Below, piece after piece: positions 37,220 to 46,634 of a stretch of 64,000 bases of DNA (the stretch's first letter is position 1; the number at the start of each line of letters is the position of its first letter). Below the pieces are notes generated by a model. The model did not search any database. It was not told the origin of the DNA and saw only the letters and a list, made by a program, of their open reading frames with translations. The position numbers and the translations under genes were made by a program. Source of the DNA: an uncultured Sphingomonadaceae bacterium (GTDB taxonomy: Bacteria; Pseudomonadota; Alphaproteobacteria; Sphingomonadales; Sphingomonadaceae); NCBI GenBank assembly GCA_947258815.1, contig CAMYJW010000025.1:1-64000 (forward strand), given 5' to 3'.

Positions 37220-38005
37220 TCAGGGGTGAACATCCTGCACCGCGCGGCGATAGAGGTGCCAGGTCGCGTGACCAAGCACCGGCAGCGCAATCAGCAGTCC
37301 CAGAAACAGCGGGATCATCGCGATAAACAGCAGGATCGAAATCAACACCGCCCAGACCAGCAGGACAAGCCGGTTGGAATGCATCGTGAGCAGGCTGACA
37401 ATGATCGCGGACAGGAAATCAACCTCGCGATCGACCAGCATCGGCAGGCTCATAACCGTAACCGCATAGAACACCAGCGCCATCAGCGCGCCCACGAAAC
37501 CACCGACCAGCAGCATCATAAGCCCCGCCGTGGTCCTGAACATTTCCAGCGATTCCCCGCCGATTCCCGCTTCGGCCATGAAGATCGCCATGATGCCGTG
37601 CGCGATAATGATCCAGAAACTGAACGCGACAAACAGGATCCCGCCCATCATCAGGATCTGTTCGTCACCGCGCCCGCGCAACGCGCCCAGGATCGCGCTC
37701 CAGTTCATCGGCAGCCCTGCTTCGCGGCGGCGGCTGACTTCATACAGGCCAACCGCAACGAACGGCGCCAGCAAAGGGAACCCAGCAGCCGCCGGGATAA
37801 GCCATCCAGCCTCGCCCCACGCAAACAGCGCATAAGCGATGAAAATTCCGGCAAAAACGTAGATCGCGGCGAAAAACAGTCCGAAAGCCGGGAAGGCCAC
37901 AAAATCACGCCAGCCCGCTGCCAGCGCGGCACGAAGATCTGTTATTGCAAGATCGGTCGCCACAGTGACCGGCGCAACCTGGGCCAGCTGGATATTGCTC
38001 ATCAC
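37220..38005 (-). CDS. DUF2189 multi-pass membrane protein
   Basis: This 261-residue protein of unknown function has six or so hydrophobic segments. The N-terminal part (LRAALAAGWRDFVAFPAFGLFFAAIY) and the short YEVSRRREAGLPMNWSAIL loop match DUF2189 proteins. The C-terminal HATWHLYRRAV is also characteristic. The start may be Met 1 or Met 2. It lies between the convergent NamZ gene and the VWA gene and looks monocistronic. Confidence 0.85.
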   Translation of the reverse strand: MMSNIQLAQVAPVTVATDLAITDLRAALAAGWRDFVAFPAFGLFFAAIYVFAGIFIAYALFAWGEAGWLIPAAAGFPLLAPFVAVGLYEVSRRREAGLPMNWSAILGALRGRGDEQILMMGGILFVAFSFWIIIAHGIMAIFMAEAGIGGESLEMFRTTAGLMMLLVGGFVGALMALVFYAVTVMSLPMLVDREVDFLSAIIVSLLTMHSNRLVLLVWAVLISILLFIAMIPLFLGLLIALPVLGHATWHLYRRAVQDVHP

Positions 38006-38100
38006 ACCCGCTCCCGTTCCATAATTATCGGAACGAAAGTGCCTGAAACAGCGTTCGCAATCAAGTCCGGCGGCGGGGTGAGGGCGGGGAACGGGGCGGT

Positions 38101-39282
38101 TCAGCCTTTCTTGCGAGTCAGTTCGCGCATCGCATCGTCCAGCCCTTCAAGCGTGAGCGGAAACATTGATCCGCCCATCAGTTCCTTCATCATCTGCGTT
38201 GATGTTGAATACTGCCAGTGATCTTCCTTGGTCGGGTTCAGCCAGACGGTGGCCGGGTAGGTCCGCGTCACCCGGTCAATCCAAACCGCGCCCGCTTCAT
38301 CGTTCATATGCTCAACCGACCCGCCCGGATGGCTGATTTCATATGGGCTCATCGAAGCATCGCCCACAAAGATAACCTTGTAATCGTGGCCATATTTGTG
38401 AAGCACATCCCAGGTGTTGGTGCGTTGCGACCAGCGGCGTGAATTGTCTTTCCACACGCCTTCGTAAAGGCAGTTGTGGAAATAGAAAAACTCCAGATTC
38501 TTGAACTCCGCCGTTGCCGCGCTGAACAGCTCTTCCACCAGCTTGATGAACGGGTCCATCGAACCGCCAACATCCAGAAACAGCAGAACTTTGACGGCAT
38601 TGTGGCGTTCTGGCCGCATGTGAATATCCAGCCAGCCCTGTTTGGCTGTGCCTTCGATCGTCGCGCCCAGATCAAGCTCTTCGGCAGACCCTTCGCGCGC
38701 AAACCGGCGCAGGCGTCGCAGCGCCACCTTGATGTTGCGGGTGCCCAGTTCGCGCGTGTTATCGAGATTGGCGAACTCGCGCTTTTCCCAGACCTTGATC
38801 GCCCGCCCGTGTTTGCCTTTGCCGCCGATGCGCACGCCTTCGGGATTATAGCCGGAATGGCCGAACGGACTGGTGCCGCCGGTGCCGATCCACTTGTTGC
38901 CGCCCTGATGGCGCGCCTGTTGTTCTTCAAGGCGCTTTTTGAGCGTGTCCATGATCTCGTCCCAGCTACCCAGAGACTTGACCTTTTCCATCTCTTCGGG
39001 CGTCAGGAACTTTTCAGCCATCGCCTTCAGCCATTCTTCCGGCACTTCGACCGGGTTCTGGCCATAGTCCGAGAAGACACCTTTGAAGACTTTCTGAAAC
39101 ACCTGATCGAACCGATCCAGCAAGCCTTCGTCCTTCACGAACGCGGCCCGAGAGAGATAATAGAACGCTTCGGGCGTCTGATCGATGATATCGCGGTCCA
39201 ATGCTTCAAGCAGCACCAGATGCTCTTTCAGCGATGCCGGAATGCCCGCAGCGCGCAGTTCGTCGATGAAGTTGTGAAACAT
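38101..39282 (-). CDS. VWA-domain protein, CoxE-like
   Basis: CoxE-like proteins pair with MoxR AAA+ ATPases to insert metals or mature protein complexes. The C-terminal VWA domain (about residues 215-390) has the MIDAS motif DVGGSMDP and the region HDYKVIFVGDASMSPYEI. The N-terminal half has ALDRDIIDQTPEAFYYLSRAAFVKDE and the charged linker FGHSGYNPEGVRIGGKGKHGRAIKVWEKREF. It is third in an operon after moxR and a GFA gene with gaps of 4 and 6 nt. The client complex is unknown; no oxidoreductase genes adjoin. Confidence 0.92.
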   Translation of the reverse strand: MFHNFIDELRAAGIPASLKEHLVLLEALDRDIIDQTPEAFYYLSRAAFVKDEGLLDRFDQVFQKVFKGVFSDYGQNPVEVPEEWLKAMAEKFLTPEEMEKVKSLGSWDEIMDTLKKRLEEQQARHQGGNKWIGTGGTSPFGHSGYNPEGVRIGGKGKHGRAIKVWEKREFANLDNTRELGTRNIKVALRRLRRFAREGSAEELDLGATIEGTAKQGWLDIHMRPERHNAVKVLLFLDVGGSMDPFIKLVEELFSAATAEFKNLEFFYFHNCLYEGVWKDNSRRWSQRTNTWDVLHKYGHDYKVIFVGDASMSPYEISHPGGSVEHMNDEAGAVWIDRVTRTYPATVWLNPTKEDHWQYSTSTQMMKELMGGSMFPLTLEGLDDAMRELTRKKG

Positions 39283-39288
39283 CGCTGG

Positions 39289-39714
39289 TCAGTCCGCTTT
39301 GGGAGGAGCCGGGGGCTGTTCGGGAAACGCGGGCAGATCGGGATCGATCACCGCCCAGGCGGGCGCACTTGAGGTCCAGATCACATCACGCGGCGCCATC
39401 AGTTCGGGATTGTCGAGCGTGCCGGCACGAATTCGGATCGGAACCGCAGGCGAGTCCATCGTGCGCGCATATATCTGCGATCCGCATTCCGGGCAGAAGC
39501 CTCGCTCAATCCGCCTGCCGCTGGCGGCGACTTTCTCTATCGTGCTAACCGTGCCTTCGAACTGCACCGAATCCGCCGGAAACAGCACGTTGTTGCTGGC
39601 CGATCCGCAAGCGATATACTGGCAATCGCGGCACCAACAGGTGCGCGCGCCGACCGGCTCGGCATCGATCCGATACCGCGCCTGACCGCAAAAACAGTGT
39701 CCGTTATGCGCCAT
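39289..39714 (-). CDS. GFA-family (Gfa/CENP-V-like) zinc protein
   Basis: Proteins of this fold bind zinc through cysteines and include glutathione-dependent formaldehyde-activating enzymes, though most members are uncharacterised. Ligand cysteines are in GHCFCGQARYRI, TCWCRDCQYIACGSAS and GFCPECGSQIYART, followed by AGTLDNPELMAPRDVIWTSSAPAW. The 141-residue length is typical. It is wedged between moxR and coxE-like genes, which is unusual and suggests a link with that operon. Confidence 0.9.
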   Translation of the reverse strand: MAHNGHCFCGQARYRIDAEPVGARTCWCRDCQYIACGSASNNVLFPADSVQFEGTVSTIEKVAASGRRIERGFCPECGSQIYARTMDSPAVPIRIRAGTLDNPELMAPRDVIWTSSAPAWAVIDPDLPAFPEQPPAPPKAD

Positions 39715-39718
39715 GGCG

Positions 39719-40567
39719 TCAGTTGCCCTGCCGCCGGGCCATGAAGGCGAGGCGTTCGAACAGCATTACGTCCTGTTCGTTTTTAAGCAGCGCGCCGTGC
39801 ATCGGCGGGATCGCCTTGTTCGGGTCCTGATTTTGCAGAACCTCAAGCGGCATATCCTCGTTCAGAAGCAGTTTCAGCCAGTCCAGCAGTTCACTGGTCG
39901 ATGGCTTTTTCTTTAGGCCGGGCACTTCGCGCAGCTCATAGAAAATTTCCATCGCCTTGGTGACAAGTGTTTTCTGGATGTTGGGATAGTGAACGTCGAT
40001 GATGTCCTGCATCGTCTCGCGATCGGGAAACTTGATGTAGTGAAAGAAACAGCGGCGCAGAAATGCGTCTGGCAGTTCCTTTTCATTGTTCGACGTGATG
40101 ACCACGATCGGGCGTTCTTTGGCCGCAATCCGTTCCTGCGTTTCATACACATCGAAGCTCATGCGATCGAGTTCCTGCAGCAGATCGTTGGGAAACTCGA
40201 TGTCGGCCTTGTCGATCTCGTCGATCAGCAGCACCGGAAGCCGTTCGCTCGTGAACGCTTCCCACAGCTTGCCCCGCTTGATGTAGTTGCGGATATCGTG
40301 AACCCGCTCATCGCCCAGCTGGCCATCGCGCAGACGGGCGACCGCGTCATACTCATAAAGGCCCTGATGCGCCTTCGTTGTCGATTTGACATTCCATTCG
40401 ATCAGCGGCGCATCAATGGCCTTCGCGATTTCATGGGCGAGAACTGTTTTGCCGGTGCCCGGCTCCCCTTTCACCAGAAGCGGCCTGCGCAGATGGACCG
40501 CCGCATTAACGGCAACCTTCAGATCGTCGGTCGCAACATAGGAACTCGTGCCTTCAAAACGCTGCAT
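39719..40567 (-). CDS. MoxR-family AAA+ ATPase
   Basis: MoxR ATPases are chaperones for metal-cofactor insertion or complex maturation. Walker A is KGEPGTGKTVLAHE near residues 37-50 and Walker B is LLIDEIDKADIEF near 113-125. Sensor 1 is VITSNNEKELPDAFLRRCFFHYI. Length is 282 residues, typical of the short APE2220/CoxD-like branch. It is the first gene of the operon with GFA and CoxE-like genes. Confidence 0.94.
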   Translation of the reverse strand: MQRFEGTSSYVATDDLKVAVNAAVHLRRPLLVKGEPGTGKTVLAHEIAKAIDAPLIEWNVKSTTKAHQGLYEYDAVARLRDGQLGDERVHDIRNYIKRGKLWEAFTSERLPVLLIDEIDKADIEFPNDLLQELDRMSFDVYETQERIAAKERPIVVITSNNEKELPDAFLRRCFFHYIKFPDRETMQDIIDVHYPNIQKTLVTKAMEIFYELREVPGLKKKPSTSELLDWLKLLLNEDMPLEVLQNQDPNKAIPPMHGALLKNEQDVMLFERLAFMARRQGN

Positions 40568-40633
40568 TGAATATGTCCTGCCAAGTTATCGTTGGACCCT
40601 GACCTAAGTTGTGCATCGCAGCGAGGCAAGAAC

Positions 40634-41329
40634 CTAATCCGCAAACAGGTTCGGGTAACGCTCTACAAATCGCCTGAGCCAGTGGTCGGTGCGCTCGTGT
40701 CTCGCCCGGCGCATATAGAGCCAGCCAAGCCCCGCCATGATCGCGGCGCCGCACATATCGACGATCAGATCCCACATCGTATCGGTTAGCCCGGACGGAT
40801 CGCCGAACATCGCTTTTTGCATATCGAGGCCGAACATCCGGTCCATAGCAAATTCAAAGATTTCCCAGATCGTGCCCATGCCGACAGCAAAGAAGAACGC
40901 AAACAGCGCGACGAAAGAGGGCCGCATACTGACGTCCACAAGCTCGTTTTCATTGACCAGATAAACGAACAGAAAACCCAGCAAACCAAGCAGGACGCCC
41001 GATGTCCCATGCAGAGCCAGATCCCACCACCACAAGCGATGATAGAAACCCTGCACTTCGCCCAGAAACAGCGTCGCGAAAATGAACAGCGCGGCAAATA
41101 TATGCAGCTCGGACGGGATCGGAACGCCGAACCGGCCCTTGAAGATCACCGGCGCGGCGATAACGCCCATCAGGCCCATCGTCACAAACGCGGGTAGCCA
41201 GCGTTCGACACCGATCAGGATAACCAGCTCACCCAGCATGACCAGTTCCAGAACCACCATCAGCACGAAGTGAAGACGCGACGCGATCCACCCGCTTTCT
41301 GACAGCTCTGCTTGCTTGAATTTCCACAT
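40634..41329 (-). CDS. YjdF/DUF2238-like integral membrane protein
   Basis: This 231-residue membrane protein has five or six hydrophobic segments. The DUF2238/YjdF-type motifs are DLALHGTSGVLLGLLGFLFVY in the middle and GTIWEIFEFAMDRMFG ... LTDTMWDLIVDMCGA in the C-terminal third. Function is unknown. It is divergent from the NYN gene. Confidence 0.8.
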   Translation of the reverse strand: MWKFKQAELSESGWIASRLHFVLMVVLELVMLGELVILIGVERWLPAFVTMGLMGVIAAPVIFKGRFGVPIPSELHIFAALFIFATLFLGEVQGFYHRLWWWDLALHGTSGVLLGLLGFLFVYLVNENELVDVSMRPSFVALFAFFFAVGMGTIWEIFEFAMDRMFGLDMQKAMFGDPSGLTDTMWDLIVDMCGAAIMAGLGWLYMRRARHERTDHWLRRFVERYPNLFAD

Positions 41330-41474
41330 AATGCGCCTGTTAACGCCAAGTGCACCGTGGTGCTACGGCAAAGCACACACATCGGAGTTGCGGGCGTTGC
41401 GCAATGTGCGCTCAACATCCATATCGAACGAGCGGCATGACAGCTCGCGGCAAGACGGATCAAGAAGGACACAT

Positions 41475-42167
41475 ATGGCGGACGGCAAACACAGAAATAT
41501 CGCGCTGCTGATCGACGCCGATAACGCATCGCCAAACGATCTCGATGCGGCGCTCACCATTCTTGGCGATCTTGGCACGGTGAATATCCGGCGGATTTAT
41601 GGAAACTGGAAGAAAACCGGCCTCTCAGGCTGGGCCAAGATCGTCCACCGCCACGCGCTGGAACCGCAACAGCAGTTTGACATCACGAAAGGCAAGAACG
41701 CCACGGACATGAAAATGGCGATTGATGCCATGGACCTGCTCTATAGCGGGCATGTCGATGGTTTCGGCATCATGTCGAGCGACAGCGATTTCATGCCTGT
41801 TGCGATGCGGCTGCGGCAAAATGGCTTGCCGGTTTACGGGTTCGGATCAAGCAAGGCGCCTCAGGGTTTTCGGCAGGCCTGCACGCGGTTTATCGATCTG
41901 ACCAATCTGCCCGCCGATGGTGCGGAAGGCCCCAAGCCCGAAATCGATCTGGAACTCATCACCCTGATCGGCGATGCCTGGAAGGCAAGCAGACGCGATA
42001 AGGACGGTTTCGCCAGCCTCTCCGAAATGGGCCAGCGCATCGCCAACCGATCCAGTTTCGACACGCGCAGCTATGGCTTCTCGCGCTTGTCAGACCTGAT
42101 CGAGGCACTGCCCAACTTCGCGACGGAGCGGCGCGGGGATGAACTGTTTGTGCGCCGCGTGCGCTGA
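41475..42167 (+). CDS. NYN-domain (LabA-like PIN) protein with C-terminal winged-helix (OST-HTH) domain
   Basis: NYN domains are PIN-like nucleases acting on RNA. The ORF track starts at 41316, but the ATG at 41475 has AAGGA 5 nt upstream and begins at the conserved fold (MADGKHRNIALLIDADNASP). Acidic residues for metal binding occur in LLIDADN, ATDMKMAIDAMDLLY and GIMSSDSDFMPVAMRLRQNG. The C-terminal 75 residues (LITLIGDAWKASRRDKDGFASLSEMGQRI ... GFSRLSDLIEALPNF) resemble OST-HTH/LOTUS RNA-binding modules. Length is 230 residues. The target RNA is unknown. Confidence 0.9.
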   Translation: MADGKHRNIALLIDADNASPNDLDAALTILGDLGTVNIRRIYGNWKKTGLSGWAKIVHRHALEPQQQFDITKGKNATDMKMAIDAMDLLYSGHVDGFGIMSSDSDFMPVAMRLRQNGLPVYGFGSSKAPQGFRQACTRFIDLTNLPADGAEGPKPEIDLELITLIGDAWKASRRDKDGFASLSEMGQRIANRSSFDTRSYGFSRLSDLIEALPNFATERRGDELFVRRVR

Positions 42168-42196
42168 AACGCCGAACGCGCGCGCCACTTTGGGCG

Positions 42197-44179
42197 TCAG
42201 GCGTCGATCATATCGGGATCAAGCTCACCCGCGCGGTTCTGGATGAAATTGAATCGGTGTTCGGGGTTGCGGCCCATCAGGCGGTCAACAAGATCTTTTA
42301 CCACCGCGCGCTGTTCAAATTCGGGTGGCAGAGTGATCCGCAACAGCCCGCGCGTGTCCGGGTCCATCGTCGTTTCGCGCAATTGCTGCGGGTTCATCTC
42401 TCCAAGACCCTTGAAGCGAGACACTTCGACCTTTTTGCCTTTGAACACCGTTTTTTCCAGTTCCGCGCGGTGCTCGTCGTCACGCGCGTAGGCAGAGGTT
42501 GAGCCAGACGTCAGCCGGTAAAGCGGTGGCTGCGCCAGATAGAGATGCCCGCCGCGCACGATTTCGGACATTTCCTGAAAGAAGAATGTCATCAGCAGCG
42601 TGGCGATGTGCGCACCATCAACATCGGCATCGGTCATGATGATGATCCGGTCATACCGCAGGTTTTCCGGGTCGCAATCCTTGCGGGTGCCGCACCCCAG
42701 CGCAAGGATCAGGTCGGCGATCTCGGCATTGGCGCGAATCTTTTCCGCCGTCGCCGAAGCGACATTCAGGATCTTGCCGCGTATCGGCAGAATCGCCTGT
42801 GTCTTGCGATTGCGCGCCTGTTTGGCGCTGCCGCCGGCACTGTCACCTTCGACAATGAACAGCTCGGTTTCGCCGCTGCCTTCGCCGGAACAGTCAGTCA
42901 GTTTGCCGGGAAGGCGCAGTTTGCGCGCGTTGGTCGCGGTCTTGCGCTTGACTTCGCGCTCCGCCTTGCGGCGCAACCGCTCTTCCATCCGCTCCATCGT
43001 ATGCATCAGCAGCGCCTTGCCGCGATCCATGTTGTCGGAAAGGAAATGATCGAAGTGATCGCGCACCGCGTTTTCGACAAGCCGCGCCGCTTCGGATGAG
43101 GTCAACCTGTCCTTGGTCTGCGATTGAAACTGCGGATCGGGAAGGAACACGGACAGCATGATTTCGCTGCCGGTGATCACATCGTCCGCGGTGATATCCT
43201 TGGCCTTCTTCTGGCCGACCAGTTCGCCGAATGCGCGGATGCCTTTGGTCAGAGCGGATCGCAGCCCTTGTTCATGGGTGCCGCCATCGTGTGTGGGGAT
43301 CGTGTTGCAATACCAGCTGTAGGCCCCGTCGGAATAAAGCGGCCACCCGATTGCCCATTCGGCGCGTCCCTTGTTTTCGCCGGGAAAATCCTGGCTTCCG
43401 GCAAAGGCTTCGCTGGTAACGCATTCCCGGGTGCCGATCTGTTCGGCAAGGTGATCGGCCAGCCCTCCGGGAAACTGGAACACTGCTTCCTCAGGCGCAT
43501 CCTCGCTGGCCAGAGACGCATCGCATTTCCAGCGGATCTCGACACCGGCAAAGAGATATGCCTTTGACCGGGCAAGCTTGAACAGCCGGGCGGGGCGGAA
43601 CTTCTGATTGCCGAAAATCTCGGTGTCGGGCGTGAACGTGACCGTGGTGCCCCGGCGGTTTGGCGTGCTGCCGATCTTCTTCAGCTTGCCCGTCGCATGC
43701 CCTCTGGAGAACTCAAGCGCATAAAGTTCCTTGTTACGCGCGACTTCAACCCGCGTATGACTGGAAAGCGCGTTCACCACACTGACGCCAACACCGTGCA
43801 GACCGCCCGATGTTGCATAGGCCTTGCCCGAAAACTTGCCGCCCGAGTGCAGCGTCGTCAAAATCACTTCAAGCGCGGATTTGCCGGGAAATTTGGGGTG
43901 TTCGTCAATCGGAATGCCGCGCCCGTTGTCCGCGATGGTCAGCGTGTTGCCTTCGCCCAGCGTAACTTCAATCCGGCTGGCGTGCCCGGCAACCGCTTCG
44001 TCCATCGCGTTGTCCAGAACCTCGGCGGCAAGATGGTGCAGCGCCCGCTCGTCCGTCCCGCCGATATACATGCCCGGCCTCCGGCGAACCGGTTCAAGCC
44101 CTTCCAGCACTTCGATGGCGGAACCGTCGTAGGTTTCGCCGCCCGCATCAGGCAGTTTTTCGAACAGATCGTCGGCCAT
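42197..44179 (-). CDS. parE: DNA topoisomerase IV subunit B
   Basis: ParE is the ATPase subunit of topoisomerase IV, which decatenates daughter chromosomes. The GHKL motifs are NAMDEAVAGHASRIEV, DNGRGIPIDEHPKF and GGKFSGKAYATSGGLHGVGVSVVNAL. The TOPRIM domain shows ELFIVEGDSAGGSAKQARNRKTQAILPIRGKILNV and IIMTDADVDGAHIATLL. ParE rather than GyrB is favoured by the 660-residue length and the RPGMYIGGTDERALHHLAAEVLDNA start. The gene is 3' of the PBP-activator gene on the same strand, in reading order after it. Confidence 0.95.
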   Translation of the reverse strand: MADDLFEKLPDAGGETYDGSAIEVLEGLEPVRRRPGMYIGGTDERALHHLAAEVLDNAMDEAVAGHASRIEVTLGEGNTLTIADNGRGIPIDEHPKFPGKSALEVILTTLHSGGKFSGKAYATSGGLHGVGVSVVNALSSHTRVEVARNKELYALEFSRGHATGKLKKIGSTPNRRGTTVTFTPDTEIFGNQKFRPARLFKLARSKAYLFAGVEIRWKCDASLASEDAPEEAVFQFPGGLADHLAEQIGTRECVTSEAFAGSQDFPGENKGRAEWAIGWPLYSDGAYSWYCNTIPTHDGGTHEQGLRSALTKGIRAFGELVGQKKAKDITADDVITGSEIMLSVFLPDPQFQSQTKDRLTSSEAARLVENAVRDHFDHFLSDNMDRGKALLMHTMERMEERLRRKAEREVKRKTATNARKLRLPGKLTDCSGEGSGETELFIVEGDSAGGSAKQARNRKTQAILPIRGKILNVASATAEKIRANAEIADLILALGCGTRKDCDPENLRYDRIIIMTDADVDGAHIATLLMTFFFQEMSEIVRGGHLYLAQPPLYRLTSGSTSAYARDDEHRAELEKTVFKGKKVEVSRFKGLGEMNPQQLRETTMDPDTRGLLRITLPPEFEQRAVVKDLVDRLMGRNPEHRFNFIQNRAGELDPDMIDA

Positions 44180-44235
44180 GGTGAAGCCTATAAGCGCGCA
44201 GGAATCATGCGATCAAGCGGGCAGGGGAGTTATCC

Positions 44236-45399
44236 TCAGTCGTCAAATCGCGATGGTGCCGCGCTTATCACCGCAACACCGCCCGAACGCACTTCGCGAA
44301 CTTCAAGCGCCCGTTCGATCACGCCGTCCCCGGAAAAGCGGAACGGACCATCGAGACCCAGAAAACCGCCTTTGTCGAGCATCTTCCTGGCGGGAAACTT
44401 CCGGCCGGGTTTCCAGTCACGCGCAATGCGCAAGGACAGCAGCACCGAATCATACCCCAGCGTTGCGATGCGATATGGTGTGCCACCAAAGCGGCGCTGA
44501 TAGCTTTTGGCGAATTGCCCGAACCGGGTGTCCGAAACGGCCGAAAACCAGGCGCCGGATAATGCCCGGTTGCTGGTTATGGCCTTTTCGCCACTCCACA
44601 GCTCTGTACCGAGAATGCGCGGACTTTCGCCAGAGCCGGACGGCTTGAGGATCGGTGCGGCCACGGTTGTCATACGGCCGCCGTCTGCGATCAGCACCGC
44701 ATCATAGCCGCCTTTGCCTTTAAGGTTGCGCGCGGCCTGCGACACAGAGCCTCGGCTGCGGTCATACGCTTCCATCGCCACCACGGATGCACCGTTCGCG
44801 CGGGCGGCAACCATCAATGCATCCGACGCGCGCTGTCCATATTCACCGCGCGGCACAAGCGCGCCAAACCGCGTGATGCCTTTGCTCCGCGCATATCGGA
44901 CTGTCCGCTCCACCGCTTTTCCGGGAAGATTGCCCATGATAAATACATCACGCGCAGCGGCTGTCGCATCGTTGGAAAATGAAATCAGCGGCACCTGAGC
45001 CGGACGGGCAACCGCAGAAACGGGCGCAATATTGCCTGACAACAGCGGCCCCAGAATAAGCGTGTTGCCATCGCTGATCGCGCGTCTTGCAGCAGCAGCC
45101 GCTCCCGCGGTCGTATCATAATTTGTGACCCGCAAATTCTGCGCGTTGGTATCGAGCAGCGCCATTGTTGCCGCGTTGGCGATCGAAAGGCCCACGTTTG
45201 AATTTTTGCCGGTCAGCGGGACCAGCAGCGCAACACGGTGGCGCGATGTATCGGTTGGCAGCACGCCGGCGGAGGGGCCTTCGACCGGGCCGGTTCCCGC
45301 CGATGGATCGGTAGACTTCGGGACCACCGTACAACCAGCCAGTATCGCAAGCGCGACCGCCGCGATCAGTTTCCGGCCATCAAAAAATCGTTCGAACAT
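44236..45399 (-). CDS. Penicillin-binding protein activator LpoA-like lipoprotein
   Basis: The protein has a periplasmic-binding-protein-like (type 6) fold as in the C-terminal half of LpoA, which activates PBP1A in gammaproteobacteria. Met at 45399 gives the lipoprotein signal MFERFFDGRKLIAAVALAILAGC. Key blocks are HRVALLVPLTGKNSNVGLSIANAATMALLDT, NTLILGPLLSGNIAPVS, RFGALVPRGEYGQRASDAL and PYRIATLGYDSVLLSLRIARDW. The N-terminal TPR half of E. coli LpoA is missing, typical of alphaproteobacterial forms. The divergent pairing with rsmI and yraN matches the E. coli lpoA locus. Confidence 0.88.
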   Translation of the reverse strand: MFERFFDGRKLIAAVALAILAGCTVVPKSTDPSAGTGPVEGPSAGVLPTDTSRHRVALLVPLTGKNSNVGLSIANAATMALLDTNAQNLRVTNYDTTAGAAAAARRAISDGNTLILGPLLSGNIAPVSAVARPAQVPLISFSNDATAAARDVFIMGNLPGKAVERTVRYARSKGITRFGALVPRGEYGQRASDALMVAARANGASVVAMEAYDRSRGSVSQAARNLKGKGGYDAVLIADGGRMTTVAAPILKPSGSGESPRILGTELWSGEKAITSNRALSGAWFSAVSDTRFGQFAKSYQRRFGGTPYRIATLGYDSVLLSLRIARDWKPGRKFPARKMLDKGGFLGLDGPFRFSGDGVIERALEVREVRSGGVAVISAAPSRFDD

Positions 45400-45426
45400 C
45401 GTCTGCCGCTCCCCTAGGATAGGTCC

Positions 45427-46266
45427 ATGAATTCCCGCACGGACCATCCGCTTGATCCCGGCCTCTATATAGTCGCCACGCCGATTGGCAATCTTGGCGA
45501 TATAACTCTGCGCGCGATTGAGACGTTACGAGGCGTGACGGCGGTCGCCTGCGAAGATACGCGCGTGACGGGCAAACTGCTGAACCATCTCGGGATCAGC
45601 GTCAGAATGATCCGTTATGACGATCATGCCGATCAGGCGAGCCGTGAGAGGCTGATCGCGCGCATGCGGGCTGAACCTGTCGCTCTGGTGAGTGATGCGG
45701 GAACTCCGCTTGTTTCCGATCCGGGTTTTCGCCTTGTTCGGGATGCGCAAAAGGCGGGGATTTCTGTCACCAGCTTGCCCGGCCCCGTAGCGGCGATAGC
45801 TGGCCTGACCCTTTCGGGCCTGCCCAACGACCGGTTCATGTTTGCAGGATTTCTGCCGGTCAAGGACAAGGCTCGGCGCGATGTGTTGAGCGAACTCGCC
45901 GACATTCCGGCGACGTTGATTTTTTACGAAACAGCGCCCCGGCTGACCAGGACATTGCAGGCAATCCACGAAACGTTGCCGAATCGCGAAATTGCGGTTG
46001 CCCGCGAACTGACCAAGAAGTTTGAGGAATGCCGGACAGGATATCCTCTCGATCTGCTCGCGTATTACGAGACAAAGCCTCCCAAGGGAGAAATCGTGCT
46101 GATGATCGCGCCGCCAACGCCTGGCGAAACGAATACAGAAGATGCCGACGCACTCCTGCGCGAGGCTCTTGCCACGTCCAAACCTTCGCAGGCTGCTTCC
46201 CACGTTGCAAAACTCACCGGGCTTGACCGCAAGGAGCTTTATGCAAGGGCAATGGCGCTTAAATGA
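45427..46266 (+). CDS. rsmI: 16S rRNA (cytidine-1402-2'-O)-methyltransferase
   Basis: RsmI methylates the ribose of C1402 in 16S rRNA at the ribosomal P site. Signature blocks are GLYIVATPIGNLGDITLRAIETL near residues 13-35, CEDTRVTGKLLNHLGI, VALVSDAGTPLVSDPGFRLV and SGLPNDRFMFAGFLPVKDKARR. KEFEE-type EIAVARELTKKFEECRTG is also present. At 279 residues it is typical. Only 27 nt separate its start from the divergent PBP-activator gene. It overlaps yraN by 4 nt. Confidence 0.97.
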   Translation: MNSRTDHPLDPGLYIVATPIGNLGDITLRAIETLRGVTAVACEDTRVTGKLLNHLGISVRMIRYDDHADQASRERLIARMRAEPVALVSDAGTPLVSDPGFRLVRDAQKAGISVTSLPGPVAAIAGLTLSGLPNDRFMFAGFLPVKDKARRDVLSELADIPATLIFYETAPRLTRTLQAIHETLPNREIAVARELTKKFEECRTGYPLDLLAYYETKPPKGEIVLMIAPPTPGETNTEDADALLREALATSKPSQAASHVAKLTGLDRKELYARAMALK

Positions 46267-46619
46267 GCGCAAAACGCCACGAAGCAGAGCGGCGAGGGCG
46301 CAATGCCGAGGCACTGGCGGCGTGGTTTCTGCGTCTTCAGGGGTGGCGCATACTTGATCGGCGCGTCAGGACGCCGCGCGGCGAAATCGATCTTGTGGCA
46401 AGGCGCTGGCGCACCGTGTGTTTTGTGGAAGTGAAATGGCGGGCCACGCGCGTCGCGCTTGACGATGCAATTGACGAATACCGCTTGCGCCGCACCGCCA
46501 ATGCGGCAAACGCAATCGCGCAGCGTTACGTCCGGCCCGGTGATACGCAGCGCATTGATGTGTTGCTGCTTGCCCCCGGATGCTGGCCGCGACACATCGT
46601 CAACGCCTGGATGCCCTGA
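46263..46619 (+). CDS. UPF0102/YraN-family nuclease-fold protein
   Basis: YraN proteins have a restriction-endonuclease-like fold of unknown role. The diagnostic region is GRNAEALAAWFLRLQGWRILDRRVRTPRGEIDLVARRWRTVCFVEVKWR near residues 10-60, with the acidic/Lys catalytic-like positions EID and EVK. At 118 residues it is typical. It is co-transcribed with rsmI, the conserved arrangement. Confidence 0.93.
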   Translation: MSAKRHEAERRGRNAEALAAWFLRLQGWRILDRRVRTPRGEIDLVARRWRTVCFVEVKWRATRVALDDAIDEYRLRRTANAANAIAQRYVRPGDTQRIDVLLLAPGCWPRHIVNAWMP

Positions 46620-46634
46620 AGGAGCCTGATCACC

